From contig MZZL01000409.1 of the NCBI GenBank assembly GCA_002749535.1, forward strand, positions 1,547,527-1,611,526: a DNA stretch of 64,000 bases. Reading direction: 5' to 3'. Source of the DNA: Apophysomyces variabilis (lineage: Eukaryota; Mucoromycota; Mucoromycetes; Mucorales; Mucoraceae). Each line of letters opens with the position of its first letter. Position 1 is the first letter of the stretch. Below are positions 47,837 to 59,222 of the stretch, in pieces. A model generated the notes under the pieces. It did no database searches and had not been told where the DNA came from. It was given only the letters and a program-made list of their open reading frames with translations. The position numbers and the translations under genes are program-made.

Positions 47837-50130
47837 TTGTACCCTGTCTCGATTAACCTTTGTCAGCAGGCAATGACAGAACATATGTCGATAGCACGAG
47901 AGTCATCTGTGATGTTGCTAGACTCTATGGCTTCAGACACTGACCTAGGGGAATCTGGATCCTTCATGCTGAATACACAGTCTCAAGAATCTGGTTCAAC
48001 TGACATTGATAATGACGAGGCCAAGGGTAGTTGGATTTTGAAATTCAAGTAAGGCGAGCAGTTCGTTGATAAAGATGGGAAAAGCCAGATTCGATGCCTT
48101 CTTCCTGGATGTGGTGGCAAGCATTTTGCAGCAAACTAGTCGTGCACATCTGAGCTACTTAATCATTTACGCGTCAAGCACGATGTCACCAAGGATCATG
48201 GCCCTCATGCAGGCAAAAATAAACGGGTTCTTGGTGCTCTCAACAAGTTTCTAATTGGCACAAAACGACCTCGAACTTTCAACAAGGTGCAGTTTCATGA
48301 GCAAATTTGTCAAATTCCTTGTGAAGGCTAAGCTACCTTTCAATATCAGCGAAAATGAGGAACTACACACATTACTTGAAATGGCACAGTCAGCATCAAC
48401 GGTTGATTCGGTGAAGCTTCCGTCGGCAGACACAGTTACCAAAAAAGGTTTTTATTTCCATCTTACCCATACATGTTTAACTTACAAAGAAATAGACCAG
48501 AGAGTAGTATTTCCGTTATAAGGACAAGGTTGCCGCTTTGTTGAGCAAAATACCAATGATATCCTGTACCATTGACTCTTGGACAAGTCCTTCTCGTCAA
48601 GAATTCCTTGGGGTTACAAGTCATTAGATTTCCACATCAACTTTGACTATGCAAGAATTACGGTTGGGCTTTGAGCCTTTGAACGGTCCACATACTGGAG
48701 AAAATCTGGCGGAAGCATTCTTAACAATCCTTGGAGAGTTTGATCTGTGCGAAAATCTCTTTACTATAACCAGCGATAATGTATCAAACATGCTAAAGAT
48801 GACACAGGTCATAGAAACACGCGCTATAGAAAATGGATGGGTAATTAGATTAATCATATAATTCCTGTATACTTATAGTCTCTTGCAAAACTAGCCTTTC
48901 CGAGCAGAGTTGCATCATATACCTTGCTTGGGTCATATTATCAACTTGGCTGTCCAAAACATACTGAAGATCGGCCTATCAGCACAAACACCAGAAAGTG
49001 AGGACGAACTTGATAATGAACGCGAATCCACGGAGACAAATGTCACCATTGAACTGCGAAAAGGCATTAACAAGATAAGGTACAAACGCGCATTCATCTT
49101 TCGTCTTTGCTAAATAACTACTTACCAAATTCTCACCCCAACGGATTGAAAAATTCAAGCGTATTCAATTAAATGAAAAGTGCCCCGACCTCATACTTAT
49201 AAGCGACGTTCGTACCCGTTGAAATTCGACGTTCCAAATGCTTGCTCGTGCGGTAGTTTTAAAGGATGCTTACATAGCAATGTGTTCCAGTTTGCCAGAG
49301 CTGAATCAATATAAACTTACGGACCACGAGTGGACATGCATTGATCAAGTGAAGAATCTACTCCATATGTTTGATGTCGTGACCGAACGTCTCTCTGCAA
49401 GCAAATCCTATGCAACAATCAATACAAAGCATCTTATTTTACAATAAGCTCATGGACTCGCTGGAAGATTTCGTAGCTGATGCTCAATACTACATGAAAT
49501 TGCGAAATGCTGCTGGGATTAGATTAAAAAAGCTGCAAAAGTATTACTGCAAAACGGATAATACACACGTATACACAGTTGCCACTGCAATAGACCCATG
49601 TATGAAGTTCTCATGGTGGTATCAAAGTGGTTGGGAAGAAGAATGGCAGGTCCTTAGCCAGAACATGGTGAAGGGCACTTGGTCCAGTTTTCCAAAAAGA
49701 GGAGAGGCTAAAGCTGTGATTGATGAAAAGATGAAGGAGCTTTATGACTTGTATGGAATGCCAAATATGTCAGACGAGCTAGCCGATTACATTTCAGAGA
49801 AAATCTGCGCTCCTACTACAGGAGGTAACAAAGCCTTGTAATTGGTATACTGGCAGATGCAGTCGCATCGATGGCCAAATCTTGCTAACATGGCGGCACA
49901 ATATTTAGCTGTTCCAGCAACGTCAACGCCATTTGACCGATGCTTTTCAGCATCGCGCCTTTTACTTCCCTACACACGTAATCGATTAGACCCACATGTT
50001 ATAAAACAGTTAATGGTTTCAGAATCTTGGTCATCCTTTTCTTTTGAATAAACTGGATCTGATTCAGAATTCTGCTGATTAGTCGAAGTGAAAAATGGCT
50101 TCGGTTCTTCGGTTCTTTTGCGTAACACTA
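47030..50130 (+). mobile_element. inactivated hAT-superfamily DNA transposon
   Basis: The bounds are tentative: the left end TAGGGTTG (47030) is weakly matched by the right end TAACACTA (50130, reverse TAGTGTTA). No convincing 8-bp target duplication was seen at these edges. The inside carries a broken hAT transposase. Subterminal AACC/GGTT-type short repeats occur at both ends (47085-47120; 50098-50118). Confidence 0.5.
47837..50051 (+). pseudogene. hAT transposase, several inactivating mutations
   Basis: Domain order is that of hAT transposases. A BED-type zinc finger comes first (CLLPGCGGKHFAAN, then LLNHLRVKH). Next is SKIPMISCTIDSWTSPSRQE then FLGVTSH, the RNase H-like core with its Asp (CTIDSW), followed by FTITSDNVSNM and LHHIPCLGHIINLAVQNILK. 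The C-terminal dimerisation domain reads ANMAAQYLAVPATSTPFDRC and FSASRLLLPYTRNRLDPH. Breaks: TAA at 48050-48052, TAG at 48137-48139 inside the zinc finger, a frame change near 48290, TAG at 48624-48626 where the family has Trp, and TAA just before the dimerisation domain (about 49839). The reading frame is therefore dead. Small introns are also possible. Confidence 0.75.
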
Positions 50131-50564
50131 GCTGTTCTTAGACTTTTCGGTAATGTACACAACGGTTTCTCCTGCTAAGGACACTTACTTTGCGATCTTG
50201 TTCTTCGCACCTTATAAACTTACCTTCGAACTTTATTCTGATCTGTCTATATTGTTATCTAACGCTTCATGTTTATAATACAATTGCTGTTTTTATTCAC
50301 TTTATTTCTAGCTGGATCCTATTTCTTATGTGACATTATTTTTAATTGTACTTTTATTTTATTTAATCGTATCCATTATTCTTTATTAGTTTTTTTACTT
50401 AAAGATTAGTAACAGTACCTCACGTTTGTCAACAGAGAACCGGTTAGTTTAGGTACAAAGTTATCAACAAATTAGCCTTATATCCACATCCACACCTCTG
50501 CTGGTCATCAAGATATCGTTATTAACCAAAATTCACTTGATTCTTGTTCTCTGATCGTTTAGAA
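50131..50564. other. AT-rich spacer between transposons
   Basis: About 430 bp of T-rich sequence without genes, between the hAT remnant and the CACTA-like element. Confidence 0.4.
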
Positions 50565-52176
50565 CACTGTGGGAAATTTTTCGTCAGATTCATCGGGAAA
50601 TTGACGTCGTGGCGTCAGGTTCATCGGGTTCATCTCCTCTCTGCTTTTCTTTTTTCGATGAGACAGATTTTTAAAAACGGTTCCTTTTTCCTTAATATCG
50701 ACTATTAGATTTGCTCAAGATTATCAGATCGAGCCCACCTTCAACAAAGCCGTGGTACACGTTAATATTGCCCAGTATATACGCGAGATACATTGGCAAA
50801 CACTGTCGCTTCACGTAAGATCCCGTATAGCTTGTACATCAATGTGTATAAAAAGTTGCTACGATAGGACATTATTATCATGTTTGAGGAAAAATAAAAC
50901 ACTTTATAAATCTTTTGTTATAAACATAGAATTAGTAAGTTAAAGCTATGATTGTAGTGCGCGTAGGTTTATTTACCTCCAGGGTTATATACGTTACGTT
51001 GACTAGATTGTTGAGATGTTATACAGAAACTGGCATACAATTTGCTGTGGCTAGTGCTCCCTGATTTGTTTTTCATACTTTTCCATTATGACTAACCCAT
51101 CTGATACCAATGGCATTAAGATCCGCCTAGAGAATGAGAAAAATCGCATGAGGAGTTGAAGGCTGACGAAACAGAGATTAAACTAGATTGAAAAGGCCTA
51201 CCTCTGTTGCTCTCTGAGAACAATGATATTGGTAACGTGGCTCTACCAACTTCGTCCGCAGGAACCATCAAGGCACCTTACGAACCAGATGCCCTGAGAA
51301 AGAAGCAAGCCTTGGATATGAATTATAGGCCTGGCCAAGCAGTTTGTCCTCAACTCGAAAGAGATACCCGATGGCGTTATAACTGACATTATATCTCTAT
51401 CAGTAACATCTCCAACCTGGTGATCAAAAAGCTGGTGGACCTAAATGCAAGCCAAAGGCCGGTCCGATATGTACTGAAAGGACGTGCATTCCTGGTAGAA
51501 AGAAGATGCCATTGACAGCCTGGACAGGATGGCCCTTGTCAAATACAAGGTCTACTGAACCAGCGCGAAAATTACTTAGCCTCGCAGTACCTATTGTGAA
51601 AGCATTGGAACAATCGTACTAGCGTAAAATGCCGAATACAGGCATCTCTACAGCTAGCACTGTGAGAGCAGTGCTTCTAGTAAAGCGTATAAAGTTCTAA
51701 CAAGATAGATTATATAGTGGTAAGTAATGGTTAAAATTTCTTTCTTTCTTACATCACATGGAAATAGTTCTCAGCAACATTCACCAGGTATAGAGATAAG
51801 AGGGGAAACAGTGTCCTCCAGTATCACTCGTTGGTAAGTTTCGAACGACGGTTTAAATGACTTAAGCTTTCTCCGTTCTTCTATGTTTATAGCTCGAAAG
51901 AGACTGAGGGACGAAACAGAAGAAAAAGCACAAATGCTTCGAATCACTCGGGTTGCTACAAGTGTAGAAAAGCTTAAGCAAAAAAGAAATAAAGCTATTC
52001 GTTGCCGTGTTTCAATTATACTGTATTATTCTTTACAATGCATAATCAATAGAAACGGATACTAGAAGCTAGGAATAGGTGGAGAGAAAGGGGGTAACTG
52101 CGACGGCGGCAGCTTCGTCGGGTTCATCGTTAGCTAAAGGAGACCCGACGAACCCGACGAAAAATTTCCCATAGTG
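50565..52176. mobile_element. 1.6-kb non-autonomous transposon with CACTR ends (CACTA/EnSpm-like)
   Basis: Left end CACTGTGGGAAATTTTTCGT (50565 onward) and right end, read in reverse, CACTATGGGAAATTTTTCGT (52176 leftward). The match continues, with CAGATTCATCGGG on the left and CGGGTTCGTCGGG on the right, giving about 33 bp of terminal inverted repeat with four mismatches. The direct repeat GAA flanks it exactly (50562-50564 and 52177-52179), a 3-bp target duplication as in CACTA elements (family knowledge). TCGGGTTC-like subterminal motifs recur inside both ends. No transposase is encoded. Confidence 0.75.
51090..51560 (+). pseudogene. decayed protein-coding passenger inside the CACTR element
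   Basis: Fragments in different frames look coding: MTNPSDTNGIKIRLENEKNR, ADETEIKLD (shifted), ALPTSSAGTIKAPYEPDALR, LAKQFVLNSKEIPDGVITDI. Stops and shifts interrupt them. Family not recognised; gag-like or captured host gene are both possible. The end of the coding-like part is approximate. Confidence 0.35.
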
Positions 52177-52636
52177 GAAGAATCTCTATCTTGTACTTTA
52201 TAATCCGCAACGGCATTCTATTTTGACGATCCAAAAAAGATCTTACTAGGTAAATAGAGACGGATCTTAAAATATTACGCGGCCAAGTTTTCAAAAATTT
52301 TACAATGAATTCAACAAATATCCTATACATACCTTTCTTCGACCTGAGATGATTTACTTATACTGTTACTCTCCAAACGCAAATAGAAACTGTGGCCCTA
52401 AACTATTGAGTTACAACAAAAATAAATAAGATTTCTAGCTTTTGCCACAGATATTGATTTGCAAAAACCAGCAAACAAATCATTTAAATATATAGCATTA
52501 ATAGTAAATAAATATCATATGGTCGTCATAATATAGAGGAACCAAAGAAGACCCAGTAAAATGGGATAATAGCCAACCCTGTCAAAGGTTGACTAAATAC
52601 GGCAATGTCAAGTATTTGGGCGTATAACAAGGAACC

Positions 52637-52897
52637 TAGGGCTTGAAATAGGCGGGCCTTAACCGGTCGGGTCATAACTGGGCCGGGTCAGGATATTGAC
52701 CCATGGCCCGCTGGGCTGGGCCAAGATCTTAACCCGGAACCCGGCACACTAGGCCTATCACACTGGGATGGGCCCATTGACCCGTGGGCCAAGTCGGGCG
52801 GGCCATATCAGGCGGGCCAATTTTATGGCCCAGAATCCGGCCCACTAAGGCCCGCCCGGCAGAAATTTGATCGGGCCGGGTCAAATCCCGAGCCCTA
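52637..52897. mobile_element. 261-bp GC-rich hAT-type MITE with exact 8-bp target duplication
   Basis: The ends are TAGGGCTTG (left) and, in reverse, TAGGGCTCG (right). The direct duplication AAGGAACC sits immediately outside both (52629-52636 and 52898-52905). The interior is strongly GC-rich and made of repeated GGGCCGGG/GGCGGGCC/GACCCG motifs in both orientations, in sharp contrast to the AT-rich surroundings. The 8-bp duplication and TAGGG ends indicate the hAT superfamily. Confidence 0.85.
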
Positions 52898-52905
52898 AAG
52901 GAACC

Positions 52906-55204
52906 TATACAAAAACATACTTTTGTTAAGTATATCCTATCTGCTGGTCACTTAAACGCGCAAAATATATGGATACCAGTTGAAGCGAATAGAGTAATAC
53001 TTCAAATTAAGTAGGTTTTAAATTATTTTAGTGTTCACCCATTTGCTTATATGGCAACCTTTGGCACAATAGCTTAGGACAAGAGAGGGCACGTTTAATG
53101 AGAAAACCTGCTGTTACACAGAATTTCATTCAAGTTACATTTAGAATTTGACACTTAATTTAAGTACGCTATTTCAATAGAGTAAGTTCTACAATAGATT
53201 TTATGATCAAACTTTTATAATATTCATATGGCCGGTTTTAATTTATCTAAACATAGGACAGTACAGAACCCCAAGGAATCATAACTCGTTATTGTACAAG
53301 AAATCATCCTTGTGTTGTCCGAATTAATAATACAAGCTGTCGATATATTGTATTGATAATGTCACTAAATTGAGATACTTCACGCGGCGTATGGCATTGT
53401 ACATCATTTTTCGAGGTAATTTCCGGCATCCAGAAAGTGATATTGCGGTGAATAGGGAGATAAATTTAGCCCAAGCACAGTCCTGTAACAAAATGCTCAA
53501 GGTTATGAGAAAAAAAGAGCCGCGCTTTTACTGTATATAGTCTAAAACTTGTTAAAATGCAAGATGAAAAACAACAAATATCATGCTTTTACTAGTTTTT
53601 CTCGTGCCTACGCCCCAGCCAAGTGCTGGGATACCGTTTGAGGTAAGTAAAAAGACGTCAACATATAATTTCATTTACTAACCATGGAATATAATTCAAG
53701 CTGCTCAGATGAATTTTGTGTCCACTGGAAAGCCAAGTCAATATAACTAAAACATAATGCCTGCATAATTGATCCATTACCAACTGTTTTATTCTTTAGT
53801 GAAAGCTTGGTCTTTTCATTGGACGCAAAACTTATTATAGAGTAGAGCAAAACACAATTCAACGAGCAGTTGTAAGCCTCCAATTCTTTACAGGCGTCAA
53901 AACATAGAAAGTGCATATGCTGCGACACGCAGGTTGTGATACATCTTTTGATTTGGGTTTGTCTGTTAGAATGCAAAACAGGTATGCAGACTATGCAATT
54001 TGTTTATATCGTAAAAGAGGTTGCTGTTATAAAAAGGAAGTAATATACATTAAAGCCATTGCATTAGCTCTAAGTTGAGTAAAAAGAAGTCAGTGCGTCC
54101 CAATGAGCGGATTGGATACCTCATCTGCCTATTCGTGCTTATGGTCCACCCAACGGTTACATCATTACACAAATAGCGATTTTCTTGTGAACCTAGCAAT
54201 CTGTCCACTTAGTATGCAATTACTTTTTACTTTAAGGTTGTCGCTTGGATTAGACAAAGCTCCGAGATGCTAATGAAGTCAAATTAGTTTTATCACCGCA
54301 GATGACATTGGACTATTAGGTAGTTAAGGCACCGAGTTTAGAAGCTATTCAAAGAGCAGATCCTGAGTTCTTTTCTTTTCCTTATGTACTGATTTTTTAG
54401 GAACATCTTTACTTGACTGTCGTTACACAGATCCTTCCAGAAAAATGTCGTGTTTCTCAAGTTTCGCGTTAAGAGTCATCAGACTTGCATCGGTAATATT
54501 GATAGCGAAAAGTAGGTTACCGTCCACACCTTAAATTTATTCTACATCTAGTACATGATGTGAATGACTTCAATTGCTCGTTCACCATATCTACCTATTC
54601 ATCCCATAATCCATAACCGTTTTCCCAATTTGTGCTATATCGGACCCATTAAAGTTTGAGCTTAACAAATGAAGAGTTAGTGAGCAAGCTTCAGGAAACT
54701 TTTACTTTATGAAATTGTCTTCTTTGTAGATATTGACGGTACTTCTGCCAGCGGCTAAGTCTGCAGCGTTATTGTTGGCCTTTGACAAAATCTACTCTGT
54801 CTATAGTAAAACGTAGCTATCCCATTTCTATACTTTGCCTCGATTGATGCAGCAGAACGTAATAAATGACAACTCCAGCTTATATTCCATGTCATAATAT
54901 TGTACGACTCTGTCGCAGTTCATCATGCTACTTTATCTCTGAGGCTAAACAGTAAATTGTATCGAACGTAACGATCGGTTTCTTCAGGCAGTTGTTCTAT
55001 TATTCATCTGCAGTCTTTTACATCCAGAGAAAAGTAATTATCGCTTCTATGCAGAAATGGAAACTTAGTGCAACACTATTCTTGGTGTGTAACCATGCAT
55101 CGGTACAAGCATCAATCTTAATTCTGTTAACCATGAAGCCGGATACATAATATCATTTCAACTTCTATATCTCTGTCCATAACTTCTCTTTGTCTTGCGC
55201 CAGT
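52906..55204. other. gene-poor intergenic region
   Basis: About 2.3 kb, AT-rich. An open frame on the minus strand at 53671-53976 has no domain. The last part is the promoter of the coiled-coil gene. Confidence 0.45.
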
Positions 55205-58200
55205 ATGGAATTAATCCATAGCTCGACAGCATCGGTCTGTCCGGATAATGAAGACCATTGCCTAAACAATCCAGAAGCAGACCAAATAGTTCAACCGACG
55301 AAGCATTTTAGTCCATTGGTACCTTCGATGCGTCGATCATTATCCTCATCTTCAGCCTGGAATCAGAGAGAGAAAGGAAATGCTTCATATTTTCACGATT
55401 ATCTTATGAACGAAATTCCTGTTCTTACATCTCGGGGACACCGTGCGCCAACAACAAAAACAGACTATCTTATACCACATTTCGAAAAGTCAGTCATGGA
55501 TAAAGACCAACAGCAGATAGAGTTCATTTCTCGGCTTCCAGAAGCACCTTTGTTGACACGGGCCTGGTCCGATAGACGAGCCTACGCTGGTAAACACAAC
55601 CGATTATGGAAAGCAGAAGTATTTCCAACTTTATATGAGGAAAACAGCATGTCAGCAATAGTAGAAAGTTCTGATAGTGTGAGCAGTCTGCAGACAAACG
55701 ATACAAGCCAAACTAAAAATATCAAGTATGATTCCCATGGAATTACCGAAGCCGAAAACGGTGATCTTCCATATCGGCAATTCTGTGCCCATCTCGCTGC
55801 GTGGGTTTCGGAACCCAATTTGGGCATCAGTAAAATGGGTAATGATAGCATGGAAACGTTGTGCCACCAACGGATCCAACTTGTTTATGCGCTACAAAGA
55901 ATCACTGCACATCACGCATTATTGGAGAAGCAGCTTCGCAGTTCGGAACAATGCTATAGAAGGATAGAAGGATTTGTGCAACCATTTACCTTACCTGACG
56001 GTGCTTCGCAAAATTCACCTGCGAGAAAAAGCGACATCAACCAAGCATTGAATATCGTCTATGGCGAGATACAAAATGCATTGCATGAGCTTGACCAGAA
56101 CAAAAAGCAAAGTACGCTCTATTGGTCTAAAGTGTGCGAAGAAAAGGAAACACGTGAGTTAAGTGATAAGGTACGAACGAATGCTAACCAAGGAGAATGT
56201 AGTGACAGATTCTTTAAAACAAGGAACGAGTGGTCAGCATATGAGCATCATTTTACCAATACAAGCATACGCTGAAGAAATTGCTGAGCTTAAGCAGCAG
56301 TTGCAACGAGCTCGCAGCGATGCGGAGGACTGGGAAGAGCAATGCAAACGGAATGCAGATATCGTGGCAGCAAATGAATTGAAACACAAGCGAACCAAAG
56401 AGCAATGGAAAAAGAGAGAGGAAGAATATCAGTTAAAGATTACAGCGCTACAAGAGCGGAATTCCTCGACACGCAAAGCCCATCAACCGAATGACACAAA
56501 AATACGGCCGCGAAAGGAATCTTTAAATTACCATAAACGCAACCAGATCTCAAGCATCCCTCAAGACGAGAGTAAAAATCTGAACCTTATTATTATGGAA
56601 CGCGACAAGGAAATAGCACAACTTCGTACTCGTATCAGCGATCAACAAAAACTTCTTGACGATGTACGCTTTGAGGTGATAAGTGTGCAAGCGGAGGTAC
56701 ACAGTACTAGGGGACAGAGTATACGTTATCGGGCACAAGCTGGACATGTGTACAAGCAGGTTCATGATGAGGAAAAGATGGCTAAACTTTCGCAAACCCA
56801 GAAGTATGAACTAATAATTGATCAGCTTCAGCAAGAGCTGCAAGCTCAGAGTGAGAAGACAGCCGCGTGTGAGAACCAAATTAATGAGTTCAAAACTAAA
56901 TATCAAAAAGCCAAAACTGATGCGGAGGACTGGGAGGAAGAATGTCGAAGGATCTCCGGTGTTATTGCTGCAACCGAGCTTAAGTTCAAACATGCAAAGA
57001 ATCAGTGGAAGAAACGAGAAGAGGAACTCTGTGCACATTATAGTATGGATGATTTCTCATTCTTGCAGCCACATATTGTTGCAGAAAGGGAAGCAGAAAT
57101 ATCAGGGTTGAAGAAAGATCTGGAAGCCAAGGAAAAAGAACTCCAGTCGATAGTAGCATTACAAAGCAGCAACGATGCACTCTCGCGAGCACTCGCACAA
57201 CGAAATGACGAGTTAGGACAACTACATAAGGCGCTTGAAATGAGCCAAGAAGCAGACGTTCAGTTATGCGCTGTGTTACAAGAAGAAAATAATATGTTGA
57301 AACGAACGCTTAATGAACAGAAGGAGACGATGGCAGCAATGGAAGAAGAAGGAAAAATATTGCGTGAAGCGTTGCAAGACGAAAAGACAACGTTAATGCG
57401 TTCTGTCATTGAAAAAGAGAAAGAAATGTTCCAATTACGGATGCTAGTGGAAACACAAAAAGAACAGCTGGAGTCAGGGGAAAAACAACAAAACGTGCAG
57501 TTATTGCAGCAAAAGGATTCCTATATTTCACATCATTTACCTACAGAATGCGAAGCAGAGAAAGAAGAACTAAAGAAAGAGAATAGCAAAATGAAGGATG
57601 CAGTCATTGACTTGGGCAGGCAGGTGGCAGATCTTCGCAGTGAGCTGGAAAACAAGGCGACCGATGCCAGGACACTTACCGCTTTGCGAAATGAAAAAGC
57701 TGCGTTGACACACACAATTGCAAGACGCGATGAAGAGCTACTTCAACTACGCATAGCTCTCGAAGCAGAGAAAGAAGAGGTGGCCCAGAAATATGCTGAA
57801 CTGAATGAGCAGAAGGCTGGACTAAAGCAAGGGTTGATTGAACGTGATAGCACAATATTACAATTGCGCGACTTAATCAAAGAGCTAAAATACAACGAGA
57901 AAAACTCGATGGCTGATTATCTAAAAGAGAAAGACGATCTAACTCGTAGGATTGAAGAGAAAGAGGAAAGGATATCGCAGCTGACTAGTGGATCTGCCCT
58001 GCAGAAAGAAGAAGCAGAGAAAAATTATAATGCATATCAAAATGAAAAAGCAGACCTGATGCACACAATCTCAGAAAAGGAAGACGAGCTAATACGACTG
58101 CGTAAAATGCTGGATATTCAAGAAGAGGAGCTAAAAATGCAGGCAATGCTACAAGATGAAAGGGATGCCTTAATTCGCGATATCGCTTATAAAGACGCAG

Positions 58201-59222
58201 AGTTGTCACGGTTGCAAGCATTAATCGAGACGCAAACAATGCACGAGTCAGAAGCTCTCAGCATGCTGCAAAACAAAAATGCTGAGTTGACGCAAAAACT
58301 TACTGAACAAGAAGAAGCTTTGTTGCAAGAAGGAATTGTCAATGAAAAGCAATTCAAAGAGAAAGAAAGAGAGGTCATATTGATGCAAGAAGAAGTGGCT
58401 CGTTTGAAGCAAGAGATTGCCAAGCGAGACGAGCAGATATCGTATTCACAAGAAATTTTTGAGAAACAAGACAAGGAGGAAGACAAAGCGTATCAACAAA
58501 CAAGCTCTATCGAGTCCCGGGTGGATGAGGCAATCCAGGTGCATGCGCGCAAGCTGTCAATTAAGCGAAAAGAGGTAGCACATAGGCGAGATACAGTAGA
58601 CAGCCAAGAAGTCGCACTTCGAGAGACTGTAGTGAAGCAAGAAGCAGAGATTTCCAGATTACGACAAATGCTCCACTCAAAATCAAAGGAATTACAGCTG
58701 CATATGGCAAAACAGATTCCTGAGGCCACCATGTCGCATGCTGCAGAAGGGAAAGGCACCAAAGTGTCTGCACTGCGCAACACATTCGAGCAGATGCAAA
58801 CAAATAAAGACATAGGAAAAGCTATGTCGCCTGGGCAGCAGCAGTTACAACGGGTGCTTGAAAACGAGATTAGAAAAGAACTCGGTGCAGCCTACCAGAG
58901 GGATTATAGTGCATGTCAAGTGAAGATATCGCGTGAGATGAGGACTATGGCTGGTCATATCGCCGAGCTTGAAGCAGAACTTGAAGAATTCCACAGACGT
59001 CAAGAACAAGATTGTGTACGTGTTGCTCGAGCAGATGAACATCGAAAATCAGCTGAAGAGGAATTGAGACAACGGCGTAAGGAATGGGAGGATAAGGAGA
59101 AAATTCTCAAGCAAACAATAGAGGAACTGAAGCAAAGAGTTGCCGAACTGGAGAAGGAGACAGTACGACTGTATCAGAAAAACCTGGACCTAGTGCATGA
59201 ATTAGGCAAATGGGCACCGTGA
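55205..59222 (+). CDS. large coiled-coil protein of unknown function
   Basis: About 1,320 aa from two exons, 55205-56153 and 56203-59222; the intron 56154-56202 contains a GCTAAC branch point and keeps phase. Residues 1-215 are Ser/Thr-rich and probably disordered; residues ~220-310 are partly helical (QRIQLVYALQRITAHHALLE). From ~330 to the end it is almost continuous heptad-type coiled coil rich in Glu, Lys, Gln and Leu. Two ~40-residue segments are clear duplicates: DAEDWEEQCKRNADIVAANE and DAEDWEEECRRISGVIAATE, each followed by LKxKxxKxQWKKREEE. No motor, kinase, GRIP or PH domain was seen. Its resemblance to spindle-pole, septation or vesicle-tether proteins is only compositional. ATG 55205 is the first in frame. 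Confidence 0.8.

Noticed and set aside
47030..50130. Exact 8-bp target duplication for the large hAT element
   Set aside because: Candidates (TTAGATTT and TTAGACTT) differ and do not sit at matching ends.
54046..54075. Second stray rRNA fragment (CATTGCATTAGCTCTAAG)
   Set aside because: Only about 15 bases resemble the reverse of 18S rRNA; too short to support.
56550..58813. Minus-strand open frames under the coiled-coil gene
   Set aside because: They are antisense shadows of a highly biased Glu/Lys/Gln coding sequence.
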